Shown piece after piece: positions 1 to 7,793 of a DNA stretch of 64,000 bases. The stretch covers positions 82,623 to 146,622 of the forward strand of contig DAIDGQ010000039.1 in NCBI GenBank assembly GCA_027452215.1, given 5' to 3'. How positions within the stretch are numbered: the stretch's first letter is position 1; every line of letters begins with the position of its first letter. The translations under genes were made by a program, and so were the position numbers. Origin of the DNA: Granulicella sp. GTDB taxonomy: Bacteria; Acidobacteriota; Terriglobia; Terriglobales; Acidobacteriaceae. Under the pieces are notes generated by a model that ran no database searches, was not told the DNA's origin, and saw only the letters and a program-made list of their open reading frames with translations.

Positions 1-84
1 GAGCCCATATAGGTGGGCATAACCGTTGTGCAGGAAATCGACCGAGCCGCCCGATGCTGGCAAAACGGCACAGTCTCGGAACCG

Positions 85-1008
85 CTACCTCTTGAAATAG
101 GGATCAATGTTGGACCCGTGAATCATGGTGTGGCAGCTGGTGCAGGGTGTGATCGCTGACGATCCCGGGCCCTGCCCATGGATATTGTCGGCACCCACTG
201 GGCTATGGCACTGATTGCACAAAGCATTGATATTTGGCACATTCAGCAATCGCGCATTCTGAGAGCCATGCGGGGTGTGGCACGCGACGCAACCCTCTGC
301 CCTGACGGGAGGATGCTCATACACGAACGGACCACGCGTCTCCGAGTGGCACTTGGTGCAGATTGCATTCTGATCTGCGGTGGCCTTCAGATTGTTCGGA
401 AGAAACGTACCATGCGTGTCATGACAATCGCTGCATTTGACCAGGCCCTCGTTCACCCTGTGGTGAAACGGCATGTCGAATGAGGGCTTGACGTCCGTGT
501 GACAGGTGAAGCAAAGCGTTGGCTGCTTGGCGATCAGCAGCGCCGTATCGGGAGCAGCTTTGTGCACGCTGTGGCAACTAAGGCAGCTAACGCCCGCCCT
601 GGCATGAGGAGAGCGAAGAAAGTTGGGATGAGTGTTCGCGTGGCAGCCCAGGCAAGTCGCATCAACTTCTTTTGGCGATAGCTTGCTGATGCGTGTGATC
701 TTGGTGATGTCTCCACCGGACTCCACGTGCGCTTTACCGGCGCCATGGCAACTTTCGCAGGTGGCACCGGTTCCGCCATGTTGCAAGGCCAGTTTGGAAT
801 GAGGATTATCGACCATTCCTTTCGCCTGCGCGTCATGGCAAGTCGCGCATGCATCATTTCCCACAAAATCGGAGGGGTTTGATACGGCCTTTGTTGTCGA
901 ATGCTGAAGGGTCTGTGCGGGTAGCATGCGAGTTCCACATGTGGTCAGTACCCCGGCCATTGCTACCAGAAGGAAACGCGTCGTAATTCTGCGGGCCAAA
1001 TGCCACAT
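85..1008 (-). CDS. DmsE-like decaheme c-type cytochrome
   Basis: Secreted multiheme cytochrome, probably an electron carrier between the inner membrane and a terminal reductase or outer-membrane conduit. The 307-residue protein has an N-terminal signal segment with a possible LTTC lipobox near residue 24, then exactly ten CxxCH heme motifs near residues 54, 84, 119, 142, 166, 192, 217, 240, 264 and 289, which is the count of the DmsE/MtrA-type decaheme family. Extra His residues between motifs suit bis-His ligation. The ATG at 1008 follows GAGGTG at good spacing. A CRP/FNR-like palindrome lies about 110 bp upstream. Families like this usually sit beside an MtrB/PioB-type porin; the 84 bases downstream are too short to tell. 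The partner and substrate are unknown. Confidence 0.93.
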   Translation of the reverse strand: MWHLARRITTRFLLVAMAGVLTTCGTRMLPAQTLQHSTTKAVSNPSDFVGNDACATCHDAQAKGMVDNPHSKLALQHGGTGATCESCHGAGKAHVESGGDITKITRISKLSPKEVDATCLGCHANTHPNFLRSPHARAGVSCLSCHSVHKAAPDTALLIAKQPTLCFTCHTDVKPSFDMPFHHRVNEGLVKCSDCHDTHGTFLPNNLKATADQNAICTKCHSETRGPFVYEHPPVRAEGCVACHTPHGSQNARLLNVPNINALCNQCHSPVGADNIHGQGPGSSAITPCTSCHTMIHGSNIDPYFKR

Positions 1009-1112
1009 AAAGGAACACCTCTATCAGCGGAGTTGGTTTATATAAATGTGTTGCTTATCTATTCGCCAAACCGTCTATGTGAGCAACGATAGGCGTGGAA
1101 AGACGGGGTATC

Positions 1113-1128
1113 TGTGACACTCATCACG
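1113..1128. promoter_or_regulatory. CRP/FNR-type operator, near consensus
   Basis: The sequence is TGTGA, six bases, TCACG: nine of ten consensus positions of the CRP half-site palindrome. The centre is about 112 bp upstream of the decaheme cytochrome start, a suitable place for an activator with a long leader. It is probably read by the Crp/Fnr regulator at 1841-2554, whose recognition helix is CRP-like. This is an inference. Confidence 0.6.
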
Positions 1129-1265
1129 AAAAGGCAAAAAACATGACAGAACGTTTAGAGAATGGACACTTGTTCAACTATCCATATGATTCTGTGATCC
1201 TTAGGTCATTCCATGAGCGAACAACATAGACCGATAAACGTCTTATTTGAGCGATTATCGCTTCT

Positions 1266-1281
1266 TGTGACTACAGTCACA
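1266..1281. promoter_or_regulatory. perfect CRP-type palindrome
   Basis: TGTGA-CTACAG-TCACA, ten of ten consensus bases. It lies about 265 bp upstream of the decaheme cytochrome start and has no other gene immediately downstream on either strand. It may be a distal activator site for the cytochrome, or may serve an unannotated transcript. Confidence 0.6.
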
Positions 1282-1469
1282 GCTTTTTGTTGAATTAGCG
1301 GTTTCAATGATGAGCGTAGTGATTCTGGATTCAACAATCCTGAACAGTGCTGCTTTGTCGGGGTCGTGGGATTCAATCTCTTTCCGGGGGAGATCCATCA
1401 GGACAGGACGATTCCCGTCTTACTTTTTCTCAGGAGCAAGGATTGAGCTCCTCCGCAACAGACAAAATG

Positions 1470-1497
1470 GCCCGGACACCTTGAGGTCAATCCGGGC
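1470..1497 (-). terminator. intrinsic terminator of the 42-aa membrane protein gene
   Basis: A seven-base GC-rich stem (GCCCGGA with TCCGGGC) encloses a second small stem (ACC with GGT). On the minus strand it is followed by ATTTTG. It lies 33 bases after the stop codon of the small gene. Confidence 0.65.
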
Positions 1498-1529
1498 AGG
1501 AGCTACAAGAGTCGAAGAGAGCGTGGCTG

Positions 1530-1658
1530 TTATTTAGGAAGCTGGGCGGAGGCAATAGTCGTGGCTAAATTCGCCAGGAACAAGATCATGAACGCAACGA
1601 GGATCACCACCACACCACCGACGGTCATCCGTTCCCAAAAGTCTGCTCTCTCTCGCAT
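1530..1658 (-). CDS. small single-span membrane protein, 42 aa
   Basis: This is a short gene easily missed by length cut-offs. It has an ATG preceded by AAGGAGAG at five bases, a stop, then a hairpin terminator. The 42-residue product has a charged, aromatic N-terminus (MRERADFWERM), one hydrophobic stretch from about residue 13 to 38, and a short Pro-Lys tail, so it is probably an inner-membrane single-pass protein. A near-perfect CRP/FNR-type site is centred about 78 bp upstream, which would allow a start point near 1695-1698 and a leader of about 40 bases. Size and topology resemble small accessory subunits such as CydX or CcoQ, but no family is recognised. The strong ribosome-binding site, operator and terminator make it a credible gene of unknown function. 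Confidence 0.72.
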   Translation of the reverse strand: MRERADFWERMTVGGVVVILVAFMILFLANLATTIASAQLPK

Positions 1659-1705
1659 GTTGCTCTCCTTGTTTGGTGATGCCCGTATGACCCACTCCCC
1701 CAACT

Positions 1706-1723
1706 CTACAGCCGGTGCTGTAG
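1706..1723. promoter_or_regulatory. inverted repeat in small-gene promoter
   Basis: Seven-base arms CTACAGC and GCTGTAG around CGGT lie between the CRP-like site and the start of the 42-aa gene, overlapping the expected -10 region. It could be a second operator or a coincidental hairpin. Confidence 0.3.
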
Positions 1724-1728
1724 TTTGC

Positions 1729-1744
1729 AGTGACCACGGTCACA
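1729..1744. promoter_or_regulatory. CRP/FNR-type operator upstream of the small gene
   Basis: Read on the minus strand it is TGTGA-N6-TCACT, nine of ten consensus bases. It lies between the divergent 42-aa membrane protein gene (1658) and the regulator gene (1841), so it could control the first and autoregulate the second. Confidence 0.6.
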
Positions 1745-1840
1745 CCCCGGTTTTTCCGCGCGATTATGCGCCTGAATTACGTGTTTATTCTTTGAAATTC
1801 CCATCGCCTCATCATTTTGTTTTCCAAGAGAGCAGGTCCC

Positions 1841-2554
1841 ATGCAACATCTACAGCCACACGCGACCACTTGCTGTAAGGCCTGCACCGATCGTTCGATG
1901 CGGATACTGTGCGATCTTTCCGGACAGGCGCGGATCGACTTCGAGTCGCTGGGGATGCAGATGCGGCTACCCAAGAGATCCATCATCTTTCAGGAGGACG
2001 ACAGCTGCGACGCAGCAACCATCATTTGTGAGGGACAGGTCAAGCTCTCTTGCACCTCCCGCGAAGGAAAAACGCACATCCTGAAGATCGCGCTCCCAGG
2101 AGATCTGCTTGGGTTGGGTGCAGCGATCTCGGGAACTCGGTTCGAGGTCACGGCAGAGACCATCGAACCTGCCGTCGTGAAGAAGATTCGACGGCATGAA
2201 CTGTTGGCCTTTCTCGAGAAGTATGGGCAAGCGAGTATGCTCGCAGCGAAGGCGTTGTCTGAGGAGTACAAGTCAGCATTCTTTGATGCGCGACGCCTGG
2301 CCTTATCGGAGTCCACCGCAGGAAGGTTGGCCGGCGTGTTGCTCGAATGGGGTCGTGCTGCGGTAGGCTGTAGCGGGGCTGATATGAGCTTCACCATGGC
2401 GCTGACCCACGAAGAGCTTGCGAATCTTGCGGGGACCTCTCGCGAGACCGTCACGCGAGCGCTGGGAAAATTCCAGCGCGATGGACTCATCGAGATCCAA
2501 GGCTCAACCTTTCGAGTGCTGTCCCCCAGCGGCCTGGAAAATCTTTCTTCCTGA
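1841..2554 (+). CDS. Crp/Fnr-family transcriptional regulator
   Basis: Regulator with an N-terminal cyclic-nucleotide-binding-type sensor fold and a C-terminal winged helix. The 237-residue reading starts at the ATG at 1841; a TTG at 1817 is also in frame. N-terminal cysteines at about 11, 12, 15 and 24, plus later ones near 56, 63 and 71, could bind an Fe-S cluster, but spacing differs from E. coli FNR. The recognition helix GTSRETVTRALGKF (about 198-211) has the R-E-x3-R pattern of CRP, which reads GTGA half-sites; FNR, with a different helix, reads TTGAT. Matching TGTGA-N6-TCACA sites flank this gene and several neighbours, so it is probably the local regulator of the redox and heme genes. 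The signal (oxygen, NO, redox or nucleotide) cannot be told from sequence. Confidence 0.9.
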   Translation: MQHLQPHATTCCKACTDRSMRILCDLSGQARIDFESLGMQMRLPKRSIIFQEDDSCDAATIICEGQVKLSCTSREGKTHILKIALPGDLLGLGAAISGTRFEVTAETIEPAVVKKIRRHELLAFLEKYGQASMLAAKALSEEYKSAFFDARRLALSESTAGRLAGVLLEWGRAAVGCSGADMSFTMALTHEELANLAGTSRETVTRALGKFQRDGLIEIQGSTFRVLSPSGLENLSS

Positions 2555-2676
2555 CACTGCCCCGCGCAGGCTAGCCCAAGTCGCTCGCAGATAGCGCGCC
2601 AGGCTCCGACTCGTGTGCCACCAAGTGCGGTTCGTCACGGCAATAACCTGTCATATGTTCAATAGAGCACATACCC

Positions 2677-2692
2677 TGTGACGGCTATCACT
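2677..2692. promoter_or_regulatory. CRP/FNR-type operator upstream of universal stress protein
   Basis: TGTGA-CGGCTA-TCACT, nine of ten consensus bases, centred about 156 bp upstream of the stress protein start. It fits activation from an upstream start point with a leader of roughly 115 bases. Confidence 0.55.
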
Positions 2693-2840
2693 GATACCTG
2701 ACGCTAAACCAAATTGAATCAAACACAAGAAGTAGCGTAATTTTCGAGCGTGGCCATGGGGTCGTCAGGACTAATTGGCGTTCCACTAAAACATCGCATT
2801 CTTCACGAGCTGAACGCCAAGAGAAAGGGGGAGATGAGAG

Positions 2841-3794
2841 ATGAATACGATAAAACGAAGCGTCCAATCGCCCTTCAAGAAGGTACTCCTTGCGACCGAT
2901 TTCTCCGTGAGTTTGGAGGGATCATTCAAGGCGGCGCTGCGTCTTTGCCAGATGAATGAGTCGACACTCCAAATACTGCACGTTCTGAGGGCGGACGCCG
3001 TGGCTGAGGCGGCGACGGGCTTGCAACTGGGCACTGGCCTGCTTGACAGTGAAGCCCTTCTACTCCTGAATCAACTCTGCACGCGAGCCAAGGAAGCCGG
3101 TGTTGACTGCAGGTCGAGCATTGAAACAGGGGTCGCTTCCGCAAAGATTCTGGAGGCGATCGAAGCCAACGACATCGATCTGGCGATCCTTGGAACGAGC
3201 GAGCCGCGCGGATCGAAGCGGCTGGTCTTCGGCCCCACGGCTGAGGCGGTGATGCGCATCGCTCCCTGCCCCATGATGACGATTGGCCCTGTCGCAGCTG
3301 ACCTCATCAAGAAGAATGCGTCGAAGGGCCCCGTCGTCTTTGCGACTGATTTTCATTCGCTAACCAGAGAAGCGATTCGCCTTGCTGTCTCTTATTGCGA
3401 GAGTACGGGGCTGCGGCTGCATTGCCTCCATGTTCTGCCCAGGGCCTTGCAGTCGACCGACGGGGACCAGACGCTTTCTGCGATTTTGACCTCGGCGCTG
3501 AGGCATCTCGCCGCAACCTGCGCCGTCGACGCTGAGTTGCCAGTCTGCCGAGTTACCTATGGGAGTGAGATTTCGAATGCCATCGTGGACTATGCCCGGG
3601 AACAGCAAGCGAGCCTCATCTTCCTGGGAGTCCGCCGCTCGAGTATGGTGGCTGCCGACGAGCCTCTGCCCATCGCGTTTCGTATCATCACAGAAGCCCC
3701 CTGCCCTGTGGTGACTCTCGTCTGCGATGCTCACGCTGAGCCGGTCTGCCCGCCTGCGATGAAGCCAGACTCATCCCCCTTCCATGTGCAGTAA
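2841..3794 (+). CDS. tandem-domain universal stress protein (UspA family)
   Basis: Cytoplasmic stress protein of 317 residues with two UspA folds in one chain, roughly residues 12-155 and 163-300. Both begin with the typical beta strand and aspartate (LLATDFS and VVFATDF) and end with the APCP core strand (IAPCPMMTI and EAPCPVVTL). The first repeat keeps a Gly-rich nucleotide loop (GTSEPRGSKRLVFGPTA); the second is weaker (GVRRSSM), suggesting only one half binds nucleotide. The ATG follows AAAGGGGGAG. A CRP/FNR-like site upstream points to induction under oxygen limitation, as known for several UspA proteins. It is convergent with the heme genes and shares their terminator hairpin. Confidence 0.9.
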   Translation: MNTIKRSVQSPFKKVLLATDFSVSLEGSFKAALRLCQMNESTLQILHVLRADAVAEAATGLQLGTGLLDSEALLLLNQLCTRAKEAGVDCRSSIETGVASAKILEAIEANDIDLAILGTSEPRGSKRLVFGPTAEAVMRIAPCPMMTIGPVAADLIKKNASKGPVVFATDFHSLTREAIRLAVSYCESTGLRLHCLHVLPRALQSTDGDQTLSAILTSALRHLAATCAVDAELPVCRVTYGSEISNAIVDYAREQQASLIFLGVRRSSMVAADEPLPIAFRIITEAPCPVVTLVCDAHAEPVCPPAMKPDSSPFHVQ

Positions 3795-3868
3795 GTGTCC
3801 TTCACACGCGTCCGGGCCCCCTTTAACAACTCTTCGTCATGGCAGGGATAGGATTCTTAAGCCCAATG

Positions 3869-3907
3869 CAGGGCGAGTGCCTCTCACAGGGAGAGGCACT
3901 CGCCCTG
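3869..3907. terminator. bidirectional hairpin between convergent genes
   Basis: A perfect 17-bp inverted repeat (3869-3885 with 3891-3907) with a five-base loop lies between the convergent stress protein and radical SAM genes. There is no strong T-run on either side, so termination may rely on the very stable stem. Confidence 0.7.
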
Positions 3908-3925
3908 TTATGCAATCCATGCGGC

Positions 3926-5077
3926 TCACACCGCAGCCACAGCCGGTTCGTAATGGCAGAACGGATCGCTGGCCAGCGGATCACCGGTCGCGGCAAACGC
4001 TCGTGCGCGTGAGCCTCCGCAGAGAGCCCGGTATTCACAGCGCCCACATTTTCCCTTGAAGAGATTGGGATTGTGCAGCGCCTTGAACATCGGAGCATTG
4101 CGATACACGTCGAGCAACTGGTCGTGCCGAACGTTGCCCATCGCGAGAGGAAGAAAACCGGCAGGGCAGATGTCTCCCTGATTGGAGATGAACATGATGC
4201 CGTGCCCGTCGCGAATGCCGAAGCCGCGATACACAGGCGTACGCTCGATCTCGGCGGCGACCATCCCTGTCTCGCGCATACGGCTTAGCGCAACACGGCG
4301 ATAGGACGGGGCTTCGGTGGTTGCGACCGCAAACGGAGCCGTCTTCGAGAGGTCGTAGATCCAATTCATCAATTGCTCTCCCCGCTCGGTGGAGATGGGC
4401 TGAAGCACTCTGCCGCGACCCACTTCAATCAGAAAGAACAAGCTCCAGCGCATGACGGGAAACTCTCGCGTAAGCAGTTCGTAAACCGCCGGAAGATCAT
4501 CCACCGTCTCCGCGGAGACCAGCGTGTTGATCTGGATTGGCACGCCCAGAGTGGCGGCAGCTTTAGCCGCGGCAATTGTCCAGTCGAAGCAGCCCTCCAC
4601 GCCGCGGACAGCTTCGTGGCGTGCGGCCGTCGAGCCATCCAGGCTCAGCCCGAAGCTATCGATGCCATGCGCCTTCAGCTTCGCAAGCACCTCGATCGTC
4701 AGGTCTGCCGTGGCGCTCGGGGTGATTGAAACATTGATGCCGAGAGCGCGGGCCTCATCGATCAAGTCAAACAAATCTACGCGCCGCAGAGGATCGCCAC
4801 CGGTAAAAACCAGGTGGGGGGTAGGTTTGTCGAAGGCCGCGATCTGATGGAGAAGCTTCTTCCCTTCCTCATACGTCAGCTCGTCCGGATGAGCCGTTGA
4901 GACCGCCTCCGCGCGACAGTGACGGCAGGCCAAACCGCAGGCCTGCGTCATCTCCCAATAGACCAGCATCGGGTTACTGGAATAATCGTGGCTGGCAGAG
5001 TGATGTGGATGAGTTGAGGCGCGATGGCCCATTGCGGGAGCGGTCGTGGGAATCGTTCGTATATCCGTGGAAGACAT
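3926..5077 (-). CDS. radical SAM/SPASM protein, NirJ/AhbD-like
   Basis: Radical S-adenosylmethionine enzyme of 383 residues. The SAM cluster motif C-x3-C-x2-C is at residues 47, 51 and 54 (CGLACRHC), within the YWEMTQAC context typical of heme- and heme-d1-pathway enzymes. The C-terminal SPASM-like part carries further cysteines (CPAGF, CGRCEYRALCGG and a late FCHYEP) for auxiliary clusters. It starts ten bases after the protoporphyrinogen oxidase gene, so the two are probably one operon. In AhbD the reaction is oxidative decarboxylation of the propionates of Fe-coproporphyrin to give heme b. A role in oxygen-independent heme maturation is therefore plausible here, but peptide-modifying enzymes share the same architecture. 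Confidence 0.82.
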   Translation of the reverse strand: MSSTDIRTIPTTAPAMGHRASTHPHHSASHDYSSNPMLVYWEMTQACGLACRHCRAEAVSTAHPDELTYEEGKKLLHQIAAFDKPTPHLVFTGGDPLRRVDLFDLIDEARALGINVSITPSATADLTIEVLAKLKAHGIDSFGLSLDGSTAARHEAVRGVEGCFDWTIAAAKAAATLGVPIQINTLVSAETVDDLPAVYELLTREFPVMRWSLFFLIEVGRGRVLQPISTERGEQLMNWIYDLSKTAPFAVATTEAPSYRRVALSRMRETGMVAAEIERTPVYRGFGIRDGHGIMFISNQGDICPAGFLPLAMGNVRHDQLLDVYRNAPMFKALHNPNLFKGKCGRCEYRALCGGSRARAFAATGDPLASDPFCHYEPAVAAV

Positions 5078-5087
5078 GTTGATTCTC

Positions 5088-6551
5088 CTAAGATGCGGCA
5101 GGAATAGGTATGAGAGTTGGCTGATGGCGTAGATTGTTGGCCTTGTGTTGCAGCTTGTCGCGTTGTGTAAGTTTGAGCACGGTATTCACGCTGCTCTGAA
5201 TGCAGTCCGGAATTCCCGAGCCCCGGTAGGCGGCTCCTGCGAGATACAGGCCGGGATGCGAGTTCGCACCATCGTCAATCTCCTCGAGCAACTTACTGTG
5301 CCCGACTTCATACTGCGGATTGGAGCGGCGCCAGGAATACGCCCGTGCCAGCACTGGCGTTGCGGTGATGCCCATGATCTCACGCAATTCGTTCCTCGCA
5401 AGTGATACCAAAGAGGCCTCATCCTGCTCGGCAAGATTCTCCGCCAACGCTCCTCCGACGAAGACGCGCAGAAGCACGCAATCGTCCGGAGCGCGATGGT
5501 TGAACTTCGTCGAAGACCAGGAGCAGGCATTGATGCGGCGGCTTTCGCTCGCAGGAACGATAAAGCCAAAGCCATTCAGAGGGCAGGTCAATTCACTGCG
5601 TCGAAAGCCCAGCGAGACGGTAGCGGTAGAGACATACCGGATGGAGCGCAGCCTCTCCGCAAGGACAGGATCGAGTTCCTGAACGATCCCCGCCGTGACA
5701 TACGCCGGCGTTGTGAACACCACATTGTCCGCAAGAATTGAGGAGCCATCGTCCAAGGCGATCCGGTATTGCGGACCCTCGGATGCGATGGATCGAACGC
5801 GGCAGTTGACTCTAATACGCTGTGGATCGAGGTGGCGAACCAGGGCATCGGGAAGCTGCTGCAGTCCTCCGGAAAGTGTCGTGAACATTGATGGCTGCTT
5901 ACTCGCGGCCGGCTTCCCAGCCTGCGCCTTCCTGCGCCTCATCATGCCCAGCACTAAGCTGCCGTTGGCCTGCTCCATGTCCGCAAACATCGGGAACGTG
6001 CTGCGAAGACTTAGTCGTTCCGGATCGCCCGCGTGGATGCCCGCCATCAGGGGGCCAGCAATCTTTTCCAGAAGCTCCGACCCTAGGCGTCTGCGAACAA
6101 AGCCCGCAAGGCTTTCGTCGATACCCTTCGGCGCGCGCCGAACGAAGACCTCCAGGCCCATGCGTAGCTTCGCCGGCCAGGAGATCAGCTTGGAGCGAAG
6201 GATGGGAAGGATCATCGTCGGAGCCATCAGCATCATGCCTTCGGGCATGGGGTGCAGACGACCATTGCTATACACATACGTGGAGGGAGTCGCCGTGGAG
6301 TTGGAGCCCATCAGCTGATCGCCAAGTCCCAGAGTGCGGCAGAGATCCAGTGTCGCACTCTTCTGCGTTAGAAACGAGTCAGGGCCGCCCTCCACAAGGA
6401 ACCCATCACCCGCATCCGAAGTGATCTTGCCACCGAGACGAGGGGAGCTCTCGAGCAACAGAAAGTCCGCACACTCGCCTGCGGTTTGCTGCAGCGAGTA
6501 GGCTGCCGCAAGTCCCGAGATTCCTCCGCCAATGATTACCGTTTTCGTCAT
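5088..6551 (-). CDS. hemG: FAD-dependent protoporphyrinogen/coproporphyrinogen oxidase
   Basis: Heme-pathway flavoprotein of 487 residues that oxidises a porphyrinogen to the porphyrin (HemY/CgoX type). The N-terminus has the dinucleotide fold VIIGGGISGLAAAYSL followed by an acidic strand end (LLLESSPRLGGKI). The middle has the substrate-domain signature with MAGIHAGDPERLSLRS, and the C-terminus the second FAD segment GLYLAGAAYRGSGIPDC. Length matches the family. Whether the product is protoporphyrin or coproporphyrin cannot be decided from the sequence. The gene leads a two-gene operon with the radical SAM protein, and a perfect CRP-type palindrome is centred 42 bp upstream of the start, implying redox- or oxygen-linked control of heme supply. 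Confidence 0.9.
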   Translation of the reverse strand: MTKTVIIGGGISGLAAAYSLQQTAGECADFLLLESSPRLGGKITSDAGDGFLVEGGPDSFLTQKSATLDLCRTLGLGDQLMGSNSTATPSTYVYSNGRLHPMPEGMMLMAPTMILPILRSKLISWPAKLRMGLEVFVRRAPKGIDESLAGFVRRRLGSELLEKIAGPLMAGIHAGDPERLSLRSTFPMFADMEQANGSLVLGMMRRRKAQAGKPAASKQPSMFTTLSGGLQQLPDALVRHLDPQRIRVNCRVRSIASEGPQYRIALDDGSSILADNVVFTTPAYVTAGIVQELDPVLAERLRSIRYVSTATVSLGFRRSELTCPLNGFGFIVPASESRRINACSWSSTKFNHRAPDDCVLLRVFVGGALAENLAEQDEASLVSLARNELREIMGITATPVLARAYSWRRSNPQYEVGHSKLLEEIDDGANSHPGLYLAGAAYRGSGIPDCIQSSVNTVLKLTQRDKLQHKANNLRHQPTLIPIPAAS

Positions 6552-6585
6552 CTCCCCAAGGGTATCGGGGGATGGGCTTCGACAC

Positions 6586-6601
6586 TGTGACTGTAGTCAC
6601 A
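6586..6601. promoter_or_regulatory. perfect CRP-type palindrome upstream of heme operon
   Basis: TGTGA-CTGTAG-TCACA, ten of ten consensus bases, differing from the site at 1266-1281 at only two spacer positions. The centre lies 42 bp before the oxidase start codon. If it acts at -41.5 the transcript would be almost leaderless; if it overlaps the promoter it may repress. Confidence 0.65.
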
Positions 6602-6670
6602 GGAGCTGGCAGGCAGTGAGGTTTCCTTGAAGAATAAGCAGGAAACGCCATGCGTCATTCGGCTCGACGG

Positions 6671-7777
6671 CTACCAGATGCCCTTATCACTGCCAGTGAT
6701 TTTGTAGCCGATCGCAGCGGCCGTTGCGAGCGCAGGCAACAATCCAAGCCGCGCGCTGCTTTCCAACTCCCGCCTGCGAAGCAGGCCCGCGAACTGCGAG
6801 CGATAGAGCCTAACGGACTGCGGCAAAATCGGAACGCGAAGAAAGCCTCCTCCGAAGTGCATCACCGTTCCATCAAATCTCGCCGCCTCCTTGACGACCG
6901 CCGGCAACGCCAGACCCGTCCCGCGGAAGCGTTGGACATAATCCGACACCAGCACGAGGTACGTCGCAACACCTTCCCAGATCCCGGCCGCCTCCGCCGA
7001 CGACTTGAGATCGTCATAGTCAATCGCACCAGACTCGACCAACATCGCCGAATCGATGACGTCGCACAACCGGAAGTAGAAGTGCCGATACATGCGTTGC
7101 AGCGTCGAGATCATCAGGCGGTCAGAGACCGATGCCACGCGAAACGTCTGGCCGTCGAACTCCAGCACCCGGGCTCGCCCCGGCAGATTCGATGCAAGCA
7201 CCAACTGCTCGCCCGTCTGGCCCAGCCGCCCCGCGTGTACCTCCACCGATTCCGGCAGTCCGGGGATGAGGAAGTTCCACTTGGACGCAAGCCTGTCTCC
7301 CCAGCTTCGCGAGTCAAGCTGCGCCCCAAAACGCCTCTCCATCAGGGAACAAATGTCCTCTGACGAAGCATTGCTGTACAGGTCGATATCGCTGCCGAAA
7401 TCCGGCCAGTGGTCGAGTGATTTGATCACCGTAAGATCGAGCTTCTCTTCCTCGAAGGCGTCGCAGATGATGCGCAAAAAGGATGTAGCTTGATCAATCC
7501 GCGATCGCTCTTCAGCAATCGCGGTCGCTGCCCACTCGGCACGAAGCTCGTCCTGCGCAGCGACCATGATCTCGCAATAGACCTCCATCGCACGCACCAC
7601 AACGTGATTGCGGTGCGCGAGGGCAAGCAGTGCGCCGAACTCTTCCGCGGTCAGGCTTCGAAGCTCGGTCGCCAGCGATGAGTGCCGCGCGACTGCGTCC
7701 TGCGAGAGCAGAAGTACAGAGAGCGTCGTCATCATCGCCTCATTCGAGACGGGTGAAATGGAGGGCGTGGCTGTCAT
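6671..7777 (-). CDS. nucleotidyltransferase-like protein (NTP_transf_5 type)
   Basis: Cytoplasmic protein of 368 residues resembling the uncharacterised nucleotidyltransferase family found in exopolysaccharide and peptide-modification clusters. The key segment is KSLDHWPDFGSDIDLY (around residue 125), where GSDIDLY is the two-aspartate metal site of the DNA polymerase beta-like fold. The rest is alpha-helical, with a basic C-terminal tail. The ATG at 7777 follows AAGGAAGG; an in-frame start at 7879 would overlap the upstream TPR gene and has no such site. It sits at the edge of a surface-polysaccharide region, which supports a role there, but the substrate is unknown. Confidence 0.75.
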   Translation of the reverse strand: MTATPSISPVSNEAMMTTLSVLLLSQDAVARHSSLATELRSLTAEEFGALLALAHRNHVVVRAMEVYCEIMVAAQDELRAEWAATAIAEERSRIDQATSFLRIICDAFEEEKLDLTVIKSLDHWPDFGSDIDLYSNASSEDICSLMERRFGAQLDSRSWGDRLASKWNFLIPGLPESVEVHAGRLGQTGEQLVLASNLPGRARVLEFDGQTFRVASVSDRLMISTLQRMYRHFYFRLCDVIDSAMLVESGAIDYDDLKSSAEAAGIWEGVATYLVLVSDYVQRFRGTGLALPAVVKEAARFDGTVMHFGGGFLRVPILPQSVRLYRSQFAGLLRRRELESSARLGLLPALATAAAIGYKITGSDKGIW

Positions 7778-7793
7778 GAAACCTTCCTTCGAA

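Larger units (their letters stand above)
1009..1529. other. intergenic regulatory region
   Basis: This stretch of about 520 bases has no convincing gene. It holds two CRP/FNR-like palindromes (1113-1128 and 1266-1281) and the terminator of the small gene at 1530-1658. Short frames on both strands lack a ribosome-binding site and overlap these sites. Confidence 0.6.

Noticed and set aside
1..84. Possible start of an MtrB/PioB-type porin gene downstream of the decaheme cytochrome
   Set aside because: Only 84 bases are available, with no clear ribosome-binding site or motif, so the expectation from gene context cannot be tested.
1193..1208. Possible extra CRP-type site TGTGA-N6-GGTCA
   Set aside because: The right half-site does not fit TCACA.
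1255..1398. Short minus-strand frame of 47 codons before the cytochrome
   Set aside because: No ribosome-binding site; it overlaps the perfect CRP-type palindrome.
1307..1537. Plus-strand frame of 76 codons
   Set aside because: No ribosome-binding site; it runs through the terminator and into the 42-aa gene on the other strand.
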